From NCBI RefSeq assembly GCF_000427885.1, contig NZ_ATYW01000002.1, positions 317,532 through 381,531 of the forward strand: DNA of 64,000 nt. Reading direction: 5' to 3'. Each line of letters starts with the position of its first letter. Within the stretch, counting starts at the first letter, position 1. A program made the translations under genes and the position numbers. Below are positions 19,117 to 27,645 of the stretch, piece by piece. Below the pieces are notes generated by a model. It worked only from the letters and a program-made list of their open reading frames with translations, was not told the origin of the DNA and ran no database searches. This stretch comes from Glycomyces tenuis DSM 44171. Lineage in GTDB: Bacteria > Actinomycetota > Actinomycetes > Mycobacteriales > Micromonosporaceae.

Positions 19117-19922
19117 CGGCCGTCGCGGCGCCCGCGCCCGCCCGGCTCGGCCACGCCGCCGGGGCCTGGCGCGCCTTCCTGCTCCAACTGGCCCTGTACA
19201 GGCACATCTGGCACGGCACGGCGTTCTCCTCGGTGATCCTGCCGATCCTGTACATGGTCAGCATCGGGATCGGCGTCGGCTCCTACATCGACGACGCCTC
19301 CACCGGCGGCATCACCTACGCCGAGTTCATCGCCCCCGGCCTCATCGCCTCGGTCGCGGTCATGATGCTCGGCAACGACATGGTCTACCCCGTCTTCGGC
19401 GGCTACCGGGAATGGGGCGGCTCCTACCTCGCGCAGCGGGCCACGCCGCTGCGCCCGGTCGACATCCTCAACGGCCACCTGCTGTACGCGGTCGTCTTCC
19501 GCCCGCTCACCGCCTGCACCGTCGTGGCGGTCGTGCTCGCCTTCTTCGGCGTCTACACCTCGGCCTGGGCGGCGCTGGCCGTCGTCGCCGCGGTGTTCGT
19601 CTCGGCCTCCATCGCGCCGTGGCTGTTCGCCTGGTGCTCGAGCCTGAAGAGCGAGTCGATGCTCAACGCGGTCTTCCGCTTCGCGATCATGCCGATCACG
19701 CTGTTCTCCGGGGTGTTCTTCCCCGCCGAGCAGATGCCGGGCTTCCTGCAGCCGCTGGTGTGGCTCTCCCCGCTGTGGCACGGCACCGAGCTCGCCCGCG
19801 CCGCCACCGCCGACGTCGCGCCCGCGCTGCCGCCGATCGCCCACCTCGCCTACCTCGTCGCGCTCGGCGCCGGCGGCTGGCTCGCCGCCAGGCGCGTCGT
19901 CGTCCGACGGCTGTCCTTCTAG
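19113..19922 (+). CDS. ABC-2 type exporter permease 1
   Basis: 269 residues; ATG 19113 overlaps the ATPase stop by 4 bases, so the two are translationally coupled. Six hydrophobic segments are seen, with the ABC-2 family pattern (ILPILYMVSIGIGVGSYID, EFIAPGLIASVAVMM, then PLVWLSPLWHGTELAR before the last helix). It forms the membrane channel, probably as a heterodimer with the gene at 19932. The substrate is not predictable; relatives export lipids, antibiotics or polysaccharides. Confidence 0.92.
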   Translation: MTAVAAPAPARLGHAAGAWRAFLLQLALYRHIWHGTAFSSVILPILYMVSIGIGVGSYIDDASTGGITYAEFIAPGLIASVAVMMLGNDMVYPVFGGYREWGGSYLAQRATPLRPVDILNGHLLYAVVFRPLTACTVVAVVLAFFGVYTSAWAALAVVAAVFVSASIAPWLFAWCSSLKSESMLNAVFRFAIMPITLFSGVFFPAEQMPGFLQPLVWLSPLWHGTELARAATADVAPALPPIAHLAYLVALGAGGWLAARRVVVRRLSF

Positions 19923-19931
19923 GAGCATTCA

Positions 19932-20729
19932 GTGTCCGTCATCTCCTACGGCCTCGTCAGGGCCCGCGTGCGGCCCTCCGGTTCCATGCTCGCGCGCAAC
20001 TGGATCGCCATGCGCCGCGCCTGGGTCCTGATCGTCTCCGGCGGCGTCGAGTCGCTGCTGTTCCTGTTCGCCTTCGGCTTCGGCGTCGGCTCCATGGTCG
20101 GCGACATCACGCTGCCCGACGGCACCGCGATCTCCTACACCGCGTACGTGGCCCCGGCGATCCTGGCCAACGCCGCCATGATGGGAACGCTGCTGGAGAC
20201 CTCCATCAACGTGTTCGCGAAGTTCAAGTGGATGAAGGTCTACGACGGCATCCTCAACACGCCGATGCGGCCCGGCGACGTCGCCCTCGGCGAGGTGTGG
20301 TGGGCGCTCATCCGCGGCGGCATCTACGTCGGCATGTTCGTGATCGCCATGGGCGCCTTCGGGCTCCTCGACTCGTGGTGGTCGGTCCTGGCCGTGCCCG
20401 CCTGCGTGTTCATCGCCCTGGCCTTCGCGGGGATCGGCCTGACCCTGGCGACGTTCTTCCGCGAGTGGACCGACTTCGACTGGATGATGGCCGTCGTCTT
20501 CGCCATGTTCCTGTTCGGCGGCACGTTCACGCCGGTGGAGGCCTACCCGGGCTTCGCGCAGCCGATCGTCTACGTCATGCCGCTCTACCACGGGATCGAG
20601 CTGGTGCGCGGCCTCAGCCTGGGCGCCTTCCACCCGATGATGCTGGTGAACGTGTTGTACCTGATGGCCCTTGCGGCCGTTGGGACCTGGGTCGCGCAGC
20701 GGCGCTTGGCGAAAGCCCTATACAAGTAA
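19932..20729 (+). CDS. ABC-2 type exporter permease 2
   Basis: 265 residues from GTG 19932, with AGGAG 7 bases upstream and only 9 bases after the previous stop. It has six hydrophobic segments and the same ABC-2 layout as its neighbour (YTAYVAPAILANAAMMGTLLE, GGTFTPVEAYPGFAQPIVYVMPLYHGIELVRGL), so the pair arose by duplication and likely makes a heterodimeric channel. It is the last gene of the operon and is followed by an AT-rich dyad at 20730-20773. Confidence 0.92.
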   Translation: MSVISYGLVRARVRPSGSMLARNWIAMRRAWVLIVSGGVESLLFLFAFGFGVGSMVGDITLPDGTAISYTAYVAPAILANAAMMGTLLETSINVFAKFKWMKVYDGILNTPMRPGDVALGEVWWALIRGGIYVGMFVIAMGAFGLLDSWWSVLAVPACVFIALAFAGIGLTLATFFREWTDFDWMMAVVFAMFLFGGTFTPVEAYPGFAQPIVYVMPLYHGIELVRGLSLGAFHPMMLVNVLYLMALAAVGTWVAQRRLAKALYK

Positions 20730-20773
20730 GAAGAAATTCTCCAAATGTGTCCTTCACAACGAAGAATTTCTTC
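20730..20773. promoter_or_regulatory. AT-rich 11-bp inverted repeat after the exporter operon
   Basis: GAAGAAATTCT (20730-20740) and AGAATTTCTTC (20763-20773) are a perfect inverted repeat with a 22-base spacer in an unusually AT-rich patch. It lies between the exporter stop and the secreted peptidase gene. It could be an operator for the peptidase gene or a weak terminator; there is no T-run. Confidence 0.45.
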
Positions 20774-20857
20774 GATATCGTCCGTTTTACGCATGAAGGC
20801 CACCGTCCGAACCGTCGGCGCGGCTCCCCCCCCAGTCTCCCTTTAAGGAGGTCCCTC

Positions 20858-21781
20858 ATGCGAACCGATGGACGCCTACAGCATCCGCTCCGCGAAGTCA
20901 CGCGCAGGATCGTGCTCGCCTTCGCCGCATTCGCCCTCGCCGTCGCGGGCGCGATGATCCCGGCCACGGCGGCGAACGCCCAGGACGTGTCGATCCAGGC
21001 CGTCAGCCACAAGAGTCCCTTCAACTGCAACAAGGTCTTCGACGCCAACAACTGGACCGGCGGCCACAACCCGAGCAACACCATCGACTGGCAGACCGCC
21101 GGATCGGACGGCATCAACGGCGAGACCGTCCGCGCCACCGCCGGCGGCACCGCCTACTTCTACAACGAGGGCGGCGACAGCTACGGCCGGTGGGTCCAGA
21201 TCGTCCACTCCGACGGCAGCCGCACCCGCTACGCCCACCTGGCCACCCAGGTCCGCTCGCCCGGCTCCAGCATGTCGGTCAGCCAGGGCACCGTCATCGG
21301 CACCGTCGGCTCCACCGGGAACTCCTCGGCCCCGCACCTGCACTACGAGCAGCGCAACAGCAGCGGCTCGGTCGTGACGCCGGTCGTCGAGGGCGTCCGG
21401 GTCCCGCTGGGCACCGAGAAGGCCATCAAGAGCACCAACGCCTGCGGCGGTGGCGGCGGGAACCCCTACACGCCGCGGGAGGTCTGCGGCAGCGGCTTCT
21501 CCGTGATCAACTCCCACGCGCTCAGCGGCGGTCGCATCTACCTGCTGTACAACGGCTCCACCGGCTACAACTGCGTGGTCACGATCAAAACCACCAAGAT
21601 CGGCACCCCGAGCCCGGTCTCGGCCACGCTCCAGAAGGAGGGCGGCACCAAGGGCACCGACTCGGGGAACTTCGCCTACTACGCCGGGCCGGTCAAACGC
21701 CATGCGCCGAACACCTGCGTCAAGTGGGGCGGATCGGTCGGCTCCAGCTCGTGGACGAGCGGCTGGAGCCATTGCGGCTGA
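20858..21781 (+). CDS. Secreted M23-type peptidase domain fused to a SapA-like domain
   Basis: 307 residues from ATG 20858, with a perfect AAGGAGGT at 20845-20852. A signal peptide (basic start, then LAFAAFALAVAGAMIPATAANAQ) directs export. Residues ~50-190 are an M23/lysostaphin-like fold: GRWVQIVHSDGSRTRYAHL, GTVIGTVGSTGNSSAPHLHYE with the HLH zinc pair. The first metal-ligand motif, normally HxxxD, reads GGHNPSNTIDWQ, so the His is displaced and activity is uncertain. After a Gly hinge, the C-terminal ~100 residues (CGSGFSVINSH, YLLYNGSTGYNCVVTI, YYAGPV, CVKWGGS) match spore-associated protein A of streptomycetes, with four Cys likely disulfide-bonded. A cell-wall role during growth or sporulation is inferred. 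Confidence 0.85.
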   Translation: MRTDGRLQHPLREVTRRIVLAFAAFALAVAGAMIPATAANAQDVSIQAVSHKSPFNCNKVFDANNWTGGHNPSNTIDWQTAGSDGINGETVRATAGGTAYFYNEGGDSYGRWVQIVHSDGSRTRYAHLATQVRSPGSSMSVSQGTVIGTVGSTGNSSAPHLHYEQRNSSGSVVTPVVEGVRVPLGTEKAIKSTNACGGGGGNPYTPREVCGSGFSVINSHALSGGRIYLLYNGSTGYNCVVTIKTTKIGTPSPVSATLQKEGGTKGTDSGNFAYYAGPVKRHAPNTCVKWGGSVGSSSWTSGWSHCG

Positions 21782-21815
21782 TCGCTCCGTAGGAAGGGCC
21801 CGCTAAGGTGGGCGC

Positions 21816-22685
21816 GTGAGAACCCTGCTGCGACTCTCCTTGGTCGTCTTGCTGGTCGGCGCGTCCGCCTTGGCCCCCGCCTCGGCCGCCCACGCCGCAG
21901 ACGAGCCGCGCGTGCTGGTGCTGACCGCCGGCCACCGCGACGCCGAGACCGTGGACTTCGCCCTCGAACGCCTCGCCATGGAGGCGCGGCGCTGGAACTT
22001 CCAGCTCGTCGAGGGCGAGCCGGCCGACGTGGCGGACCTGTCCGGCATCGACGTCGTCATGCTCCTGGACACCGAAGGCGACATCTTCGACGCGGGTCAG
22101 GAGGCGGCGCTCCAGGACTTCGTCGAAGGCGGCGGCGGGCTCGTCGCCACGCACTCGGCCGCCGCCACCGAAGCCGACTGGACGTGGTGGAGCGAGGCGC
22201 TCGGCGCCACACCGGCCGGTGAGGCCGTCGAGCCGGCCGTCGAGAAGAAGGTGAGCTTCAACGCCGGCTCGCCTATCACCGAGGGCCTCGACGAGGAACT
22301 CGAGGCGACCGAGCGCTGGTACTACTTCGACCCCGAGCCCGGCGAGACGGGCCAGAACGTCCTGGCGACGGTGGACACCGGCGACCCGGCGGCGTGGAAC
22401 TCGCAGGACCTGCGCGTCTTCTACTCCGTGGCGGGCGGGGACCACGAGACCTGGGGCGAGAGGGACTTCCTCCAGCTGATCCGGCAGGGGATCTGGTGGG
22501 CGGCGGGCGAGGAGCGCGCGATGGTCCAGAACATCGAGGACACCGCCCCGCAGTGGCCGTACACGCTCACGTTCATCCTGTTCGTGGCGGCCGTGGCCGG
22601 CGGCGGCTCGATCGCCGTGTGGCGGCTCGACCGCACCGAGACCGCCCGAGCCGCCGAGCTGACCGCCGAACGCGAGCGGGCCTAA
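21816..22685 (+). CDS. ThuA-like domain protein, exported and C-terminally membrane-anchored
   Basis: 289 residues from GTG 21816, with AAGGTGGG upstream. A signal peptide (LLRLSLVVLLVGASALAPASAAHA) is followed by a class-I glutamine-amidotransferase-like ThuA fold: VLVLTAGHRDAE, DVVMLLDTEGDIF, LQDFVEGGGGLVATHSAA, then RVFYSVAGGDHETW and a final GIWWAAGEE. The C-terminus has one membrane helix (LTFILFVAAVAGGGSIAVW) and a charged tail. ThuA domains occur in sugar-related proteins, but the catalytic role is unknown. It follows the M23-SapA gene with 34 bases between and may be co-transcribed. Confidence 0.85.
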   Translation: MRTLLRLSLVVLLVGASALAPASAAHAADEPRVLVLTAGHRDAETVDFALERLAMEARRWNFQLVEGEPADVADLSGIDVVMLLDTEGDIFDAGQEAALQDFVEGGGGLVATHSAAATEADWTWWSEALGATPAGEAVEPAVEKKVSFNAGSPITEGLDEELEATERWYYFDPEPGETGQNVLATVDTGDPAAWNSQDLRVFYSVAGGDHETWGERDFLQLIRQGIWWAAGEERAMVQNIEDTAPQWPYTLTFILFVAAVAGGGSIAVWRLDRTETARAAELTAERERA

Positions 22686-22709
22686 GGCCCGGAGACCCCG
22701 TCCGCCGTC

Positions 22710-23333
22710 TCAGAACCGGCCCGCGACGACCGTCGTCACCTCGGCCACGCCGTTGCGGTAGGGGAGGTCCTCGTCGCCGGGGTCATCGTTGGGCGGCCCG
22801 CTGCGCCGCTTCACCGAGGCCTCCTCCAGCGGCAGCGCCATGAACGCCGAGGCCGCCTCCTCTCTGGCGTCGGGCTCGCGCGAGCGCTCCGAGCGCCCGA
22901 TCGACATGCGCTCGATCAGGGCCCGCATCGCCAGGCGGCCCTCGTCGGCGTCCGTCACCAGCGTGGCCCGGCCGTGGACCACCACGCTGCGGTAGTTCAT
23001 CGAGTGGTGGAACCAGGATTTGGCGAAGACGAGGCCGTCGACGACGGTGGCCGTCAGGCACACGTCGAAGCCCTCCCGTGCCGCCAGCCCCAGCGACGAG
23101 CCGGTCGACCCGTGGAAGTACACCGTGTCGCCGATGCGCGCGTGGAAGGTCGGCAGGACCCGCGGAGCGCCGTCGGGCCCGGTGAAGGCCACGTCGCAGA
23201 ACAGCGCCTCGTCGAGGACCTGGAAGGCCGGGGCCCTGCCGTAGTCGACGCGCTCGGCGGACCGCTTGGGAGTGGTGCGGGCGGTCGGCGGGAACGCGGG
23301 GTCCGCGGCGGGGTGGTCGAAGAGGGAGCTCAT
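22710..23333 (-). CDS. Pyridoxamine 5'-phosphate oxidase-family (FMN split-barrel) protein
   Basis: 207 residues from ATG 23333. The split beta-barrel pattern is clear: DEALFCDVAFTGPDGAPRVLPTFHARIGDTVYFHGSTGS, VCLTATVVDGLVFAKSWFHHSMNYRSVVVHGRA, and a late MALPLEE helix. This subgroup includes nitroimidazole-resistance-like and FMN-binding proteins, so oxidation of pyridoxine phosphates is not certain. It is divergent from a MocR-type PLP-dependent regulator with a 47-base intergenic operator, an arrangement typical of regulator and target. It is probably controlled by that regulator. Confidence 0.9.
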   Translation of the reverse strand: MSSLFDHPAADPAFPPTARTTPKRSAERVDYGRAPAFQVLDEALFCDVAFTGPDGAPRVLPTFHARIGDTVYFHGSTGSSLGLAAREGFDVCLTATVVDGLVFAKSWFHHSMNYRSVVVHGRATLVTDADEGRLAMRALIERMSIGRSERSREPDAREEAASAFMALPLEEASVKRRSGPPNDDPGDEDLPYRNGVAEVTTVVAGRF

Positions 23334-23356
23334 GGGGGGACTCCCATCGTCTGATT

Positions 23357-23371
23357 TTGTACTGATACAAT
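23357..23371. promoter_or_regulatory. Operator/promoter overlap between PNPOx-like and MocR genes
   Basis: TTGTA-CTGA-TACAA (23357-23370) is a perfect dyad centred in the 47-base divergent intergenic region, with the TTGT-N6-ACAA form used by many GntR/MocR proteins. TACAAT at 23366-23371 overlaps it and is a good -10 for the forward gene (ATG at 23381, so a nearly leaderless mRNA). The reverse strand offers TACAAA for the other gene. Binding would affect both promoters. Confidence 0.6.
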
Positions 23372-23380
23372 AACTCAGTT

Positions 23381-24691
23381 ATGTCGGTACATTACCAGAT
23401 CACGGGCTCCTCCGCGAGCGAGATAGCCGCCAGCATCGAAGTCGGCGTGCGCGACGGCCGCCTGCCGCCCGGCCGCACCCTGCCCGCCGTCCGCAAGCTC
23501 GCCGCCGACCTCGGCGTCGCCGCGGGCACCGCCGCCGCCGCCTACCGCCGCCTGCGCGAACGCGGCGTCGTCGAGACCGGCGGCCGGGCCGGGACCTTCG
23601 TGCGCGAGCGCTCGGCCTTCACCCCCTCCGGCACGATCACCGTCCCGCCCGGCGTCGTCGACCTCCTCAGCGGCGAACCCGACCCCGAGCTCCTGCCCGA
23701 CCTCGACTCCCTCAAGACCCGCGTCGAGATCACCCCCGGCGACTACCGCAACGGCGGCCCCTGCCCCGACCTGCTCGACCTCGCCCGCGACCGCCTCGCC
23801 GCCGACGGCGTCCACGGCGAGCTCACCGTCACCTCCGGAGCCCTCGACGCCTTCGAACGCGGCCTGGCCGCCCGGTGCGAACCCGGCGACACCGTCGCCG
23901 TCGAGGAGCCCACCTGGTCCAACGGCCGCGACCTCCTCCTCGCCGCCGGCTACCACGTCACCCCCGTCGCCGTCGACGCCGACGGCCCGATCCCCTCCGA
24001 ACTGGACGGCGCCCTGGCGCGGGGCGCCCGCGCGTTCATCCTCACCGCCCGCGGCCAGAACCCCACCGGCGCCGCCGTCTCCGCCGAGCGTGCCGCGGCC
24101 CTGCGCGAGGTCCTCGCCGCCCACCCCGGCGTGTTCGTCATCGAGGACGACCACTGGGGCGAGCTCGGCCGCACCCCGCTCCACCTCGTCGCCGACGCCG
24201 CCGAACGGTGGATGTTCGTCCGCTCCGTCTCCAAGCCCTACGGGCCCGACCTGCGCTGCGCCGTCGTCGCCGCCGACGGCGACACCAAGGCCCGCGTGCA
24301 GGGCCGCATGGCCATCTCCCACGGCTGGGTCTCGTGCATCCTCCAGCACTTCGTCATCGCCGCATGGGAGGACGACGACATCACCGCCGTCGTCGAACGC
24401 GCCGGGCGGACCTACGCCGAACGCCAGACCGCGCTGCGCGAGGCCCTCGCCGAACGCGGCGTCCACGTCTTCGGCCGCTCCGGGCTCAACCTGTGGGTCC
24501 CGGTGGCCGACGAGACCGCCGCCGTCGTCGCGCTCCGCGACGCCGGCTACGCCGTCGCCCCCGGCCGCCCCTACTCACTCCACGGCCACCCCGGCATCCG
24601 CATCAGCACCGCCCGGCTCGACCCGGCACTCGCCCCGGCGGTGGCCGACGCCGTCGCCACGGCCGCCGGACCGGCCTCCCCGCCGATCTGA
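23381..24691 (+). CDS. MocR-type regulator: GntR winged helix fused to a PLP aminotransferase-like domain
   Basis: 436 residues from ATG 23381. Residues 1-75 are a GntR winged helix (SSASEIAASIEVGVRDGRLPPGRTLPAVRKLAADLGVAAGTAAAAYRRLRERG, to AGTFV). A linker leads to a fold-type I aminotransferase domain: TSGALDAFERGLAARCEPGD, EEPTW, the LTARGQNPTGAAVS motif, FVIEDDHWGEL, and the PLP-binding Lys K285 in SVSKPYGPDLR. It probably senses a B6 vitamer or amino-acid-PLP adduct and regulates the divergent PNPOx-like gene and perhaps the MFS gene downstream. The operator is at 23357-23370. Confidence 0.93.
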   Translation: MSVHYQITGSSASEIAASIEVGVRDGRLPPGRTLPAVRKLAADLGVAAGTAAAAYRRLRERGVVETGGRAGTFVRERSAFTPSGTITVPPGVVDLLSGEPDPELLPDLDSLKTRVEITPGDYRNGGPCPDLLDLARDRLAADGVHGELTVTSGALDAFERGLAARCEPGDTVAVEEPTWSNGRDLLLAAGYHVTPVAVDADGPIPSELDGALARGARAFILTARGQNPTGAAVSAERAAALREVLAAHPGVFVIEDDHWGELGRTPLHLVADAAERWMFVRSVSKPYGPDLRCAVVAADGDTKARVQGRMAISHGWVSCILQHFVIAAWEDDDITAVVERAGRTYAERQTALREALAERGVHVFGRSGLNLWVPVADETAAVVALRDAGYAVAPGRPYSLHGHPGIRISTARLDPALAPAVADAVATAAGPASPPI

Positions 24692-24713
24692 CAACTCCAG
24701 AAAGGAACCCCCC

Positions 24714-26000
24714 GTGACAGCCCAGCCACCCGCCACCACCGCAGAAGCACCCACCGAGACCGCCGCCATCCAGCGGCGGGTCCTGACCGTCCTGTTCGGC
24801 ACCCAGGTCCTCGGCGGGCTCGCCGTCGGCATCGGCATCGCCTTCGGCGCCCTGCTCATCGAGGACATGACCGGCTCGAGCACCTACGCCGGGCTCGCGC
24901 AGAGCCTCTTCGCCGGCGGATCGGCGCTCATCGTCATCCCCGCCGTCCGCATCACCGAGCGCTTCGGCCGCCGCGGCGGCCTCCTCTTCGGCTACCTCTG
25001 CGCCGTCGCCGGGACCGCCGCCGTCGTCACCGCGATCGTCCTCGACACCGCCGCCCTCGCCATCGGCGGCTACTTCCTGCTCGGCAGCGCCTCCTACGCC
25101 GGGCTCCAGTCGCGCTACGCCGCGGCCGACCTCGCCCCGGCGAACAAGCGCGGCACGCACCTGTCCACGGTCGTGTGGGCCGCGACCATCGGCAGCGTCG
25201 CCGGGCCGTCCCTGGCCGCGCTGGCCGAACACGGCTGGAAGGGCTGGCTCGGCGGCCCCGACTACGTCGGCCCCACCGTCGCCATGGGCGTGCTGTGCCT
25301 GGCGACCGCCGCCGTCCTGTTCGTCTTCCTGCGCCCCGACCCGCTCCTGACCGCCCGCGAGCTCTCCGGCGAGGCCGCGGCCCCGAAGCGCTCGGTCGCC
25401 GACGGCCTCCGCATGGCCCGCGCCAACCCGACCGTCCGCACCGGCGTCATCGCCGCCGCCCTCGGCCACTTCGTCATGGTCGGCATCATGGCCATGACCG
25501 CCCTGCACATCAAGCACGGCATGGCCGACCCCGCCGACGCGCTCACCGTCGTCGGCCTCATCCTCGGCCTGCACATCGGCGGCATGTACGCCTTCTCGCC
25601 GATCATCGGCAGGCTCGTCGACCGCTACGGCTCCAGGCCGGTCCTGCTGGCGGGCGCCGTCCTCCTCGTCGCCGCCTGCACCCTCGCCGGCTCGGCCGCG
25701 GTCGACGACCACGTGCGGATCAGCGCCGGGCTCGTGCTGCTCGGCATCGGCTGGTCGTCGATGACCGTCGCCTCGGCGTCCATGGTCACCGGCGCCGTCA
25801 GCCCCGCCGAGCGCCCGTCCACCCAGGGCTTCTCGGACATGGTCATGGGCTTCGCCGCCATGGGCGCCGGCGTCGCCTCCGGCCCGATCGTGGAGTACGC
25901 GAGCTACGGCATGCTCAACGTCTTCTGCGCCGTCGTCGTGCTCGTGGTCGTTCCGTTCTTGTCGGGCAAGGCGGCCCGGCCGCGGGAGGAGAGCGCCTAA
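24714..26000 (+). CDS. Major facilitator superfamily transporter
   Basis: 428 residues from GTG 24714, with AAAGGAA upstream and 22 bases after the MocR stop, so it is probably in the same transcript. It has twelve predicted helices. RITERFGRRGGLLFG is the loop 2-3 MFS motif, and RLVDRYGSRPVLLAG is the second-half copy. The central loop (RPDPLLTARELSGEAAAPKRS) is cytoplasmic. The substrate is unknown; the context suggests export of a compound sensed by the MocR protein. The stop overlaps the convergent SDR stop by 4 bases. Confidence 0.9.
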   Translation: MTAQPPATTAEAPTETAAIQRRVLTVLFGTQVLGGLAVGIGIAFGALLIEDMTGSSTYAGLAQSLFAGGSALIVIPAVRITERFGRRGGLLFGYLCAVAGTAAVVTAIVLDTAALAIGGYFLLGSASYAGLQSRYAAADLAPANKRGTHLSTVVWAATIGSVAGPSLAALAEHGWKGWLGGPDYVGPTVAMGVLCLATAAVLFVFLRPDPLLTARELSGEAAAPKRSVADGLRMARANPTVRTGVIAAALGHFVMVGIMAMTALHIKHGMADPADALTVVGLILGLHIGGMYAFSPIIGRLVDRYGSRPVLLAGAVLLVAACTLAGSAAVDDHVRISAGLVLLGIGWSSMTVASASMVTGAVSPAERPSTQGFSDMVMGFAAMGAGVASGPIVEYASYGMLNVFCAVVVLVVVPFLSGKAARPREESA

Positions 26001-26779
26001 TACCCGAAGGCGGTGGGCGCGTTCTGGGCGGCGTCGACCGGGACGACCGCGCCGTTGACGGCCCGGGCGCCGTCCGAGAGCAGGAAGGCGATCACCGCGG
26101 CCACGTCGCTCGGGTCGACCAGGCTGCCGCCGGGGAACTCCCGCTGGAACGCGGCGTACTCCTCGGGCCGCTCGATCCGCATCCGGTCCCACTTGCGGTC
26201 GGGCACCAGCATCGACCCGGGCGCGACGGCGTTGACGCGGATGCCCTGCGCGCCGAGCTCCTGGGCGAGGATCGCGGCGGCCTGGTTCAGCGCGGCCTTG
26301 GTGGCGCCGTAGGTCAGGCCCGGGGCGGGCTTCGCCCCCGAGATCGAGGACACCAGCACCGCCGAGCCGCCGGTGCGCTGCAACTGCGGCACCGCTGCGC
26401 GCAGCGCCGTCATGGCGCCGACCACGTTGACGCCCAAGGTGTACGCCCAGTCGTCGGGGGAGGTGTCCTTCAGGTGCGTGCCTCTGGCGCCGCCCACGTT
26501 GGCCACGATGCCGCTGAAGTCGCCGAGTCGCCGGCCGGCCACGCTGACGAACTCGACGAGGGTCTGCTCGTCGACCACGTCGAGGGCCCGCGTGAAGACC
26601 GGCACGTCGAACTTGCCTCGCAGCCGCTCGGCCTCCTCGTTCAAGCGGGCGGCGTCCCGCGCGCACAACGCGAGCGGCGCCCCGCATGCCGCGAGGAGGT
26701 TCGCCGTCGCCAGGCCCAGACCGTGGCTGGCGCCCGTGACGAGCACGGGCCGATCGGAGAAGTCGTAATCGAAGTTCAC
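25997..26779 (-). CDS. Short-chain dehydrogenase/reductase
   Basis: 260 residues from GTG 26779. GGAGAG abuts this codon, so spacing is poor, but no better in-frame start exists before the Rossmann motif. VLVTGASHGLGLATA binds the cofactor, NVGGARG stands in place of NNAG, VSSISG carries the catalytic Ser, and YGATKAAL gives Y-x3-K. VNAVAPGSM and the C-terminal AVNGAVVPVDAAQ are typical of the classical SDR group. Cofactor preference is unclear. It reads towards the MFS gene and overlaps its end. Confidence 0.88.
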   Translation of the reverse strand: MNFDYDFSDRPVLVTGASHGLGLATANLLAACGAPLALCARDAARLNEEAERLRGKFDVPVFTRALDVVDEQTLVEFVSVAGRRLGDFSGIVANVGGARGTHLKDTSPDDWAYTLGVNVVGAMTALRAAVPQLQRTGGSAVLVSSISGAKPAPGLTYGATKAALNQAAAILAQELGAQGIRVNAVAPGSMLVPDRKWDRMRIERPEEYAAFQREFPGGSLVDPSDVAAVIAFLLSDGARAVNGAVVPVDAAQNAPTAFGY

Positions 26780-26817
26780 CTCTCCATCATGGCTTGTCGT
26801 GTCACGCCGTCCGACGG

Positions 26818-27645
26818 CTACTCGAGACCGGCGAAGAAGTCCCACATCGCCCGGCTCGCCCACACCGGCTCGGGCCGGTCGGGCGAACCGAACCACTGGT
26901 GGCCGCCCTGGACGCGGTAGAGCAGCGCGGGAACCCCGCCCTCGCACGTCCACGACTCGGCCGTGTAGCCCTCGGTCTCCTCCACGACGCCGTCACTGGA
27001 GCAGCCGCCGGCCTCGAACCACAGCTCCAGCCCTTGCATGCCGGACTCCAGGTACAGCGAGTCGTCCTCGCCGACCAGCGCCACCATCGGCACCGGCGCC
27101 TCCAAGCCCTCGACCGCCTCGTAGACGCCCCCGGTCCCGGCGGGCACCAGCGGCGCGATCGCGGCGACCTCGCCGGACAGGACCGCGCTCGCCGCCAGCG
27201 TCATGTCGCCGCCGTTGGAGATGCCCGCCAGGTGGATCCGCTCGGGGTCGGCGCTCCAGTGCTCGACCAGCGTGTCGATCAGGTCCGACAGGAACGAGGC
27301 GTCGTCGCCGTCGGCCGATGCGTCCCACTGCTCGTTCGGCTCGGACGGGTAGACGGCCATGAAGCCCTCCCGCTCCGCCAGGACGTCCATGTTCGAGGCG
27401 GTGCGCATGCCCCAGCCCGAGCCGGGCCAGCCGTGGAGCACGATCACGGTCGCCAGTTCCGCCTCCCCTTCGGGGCAGGGGAAGCTGAGCGAGTAGGCGT
27501 ACTCGCCGAGCGGTTCCTCGTCGACGACGGTGAACTCGCCGGTCTCGCATTCGGCGGCGGCAGGGCGTGGCTCGCCGCCGTCGGTGCAGGCGCCGGCGGC
27601 GAGGAGCAGGAGGGCGGCCGCCGCGCCGATCAGGGGTCTCATCAT
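26818..27645 (-). CDS. Alternative independent product: LpqC-like lipoprotein esterase
   Basis: About 275 residues if translated from ATG 27645 or 27642, inside the fused frame. Basic MMRP then LIGAAAALLLLAAGAC is a lipoprotein signal with lipobox LAAGAC. The mature part is an alpha/beta hydrolase of the PHB-depolymerase/LpqC group: VIVLHGWPGSGWGM (oxyanion region), IHLAGISNGGDM with nucleophile Ser in G-x-S-N-G, an Asp in VALVGEDDS, and His in VQGGHQWFG. A lipid anchor makes sense only if it starts here, so internal initiation is likely, yet the RBS (GGAGC about 14 bases upstream) is weak. Its position after desD suggests a role at the cell surface in siderophore or ester metabolism; this is inference. 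Confidence 0.7.
   Translation of the reverse strand: MMRPLIGAAAALLLLAAGACTDGGEPRPAAAECETGEFTVVDEEPLGEYAYSLSFPCPEGEAELATVIVLHGWPGSGWGMRTASNMDVLAEREGFMAVYPSEPNEQWDASADGDDASFLSDLIDTLVEHWSADPERIHLAGISNGGDMTLAASAVLSGEVAAIAPLVPAGTGGVYEAVEGLEAPVPMVALVGEDDSLYLESGMQGLELWFEAGGCSSDGVVEETEGYTAESWTCEGGVPALLYRVQGGHQWFGSPDRPEPVWASRAMWDFFAGLE

Noticed and set aside
20774-20857. c-di-AMP (ydaO) riboswitch before the cell-wall gene
   Set aside because: Such switches often precede wall hydrolases in actinobacteria, but the space is too short and the conserved cores were not found.
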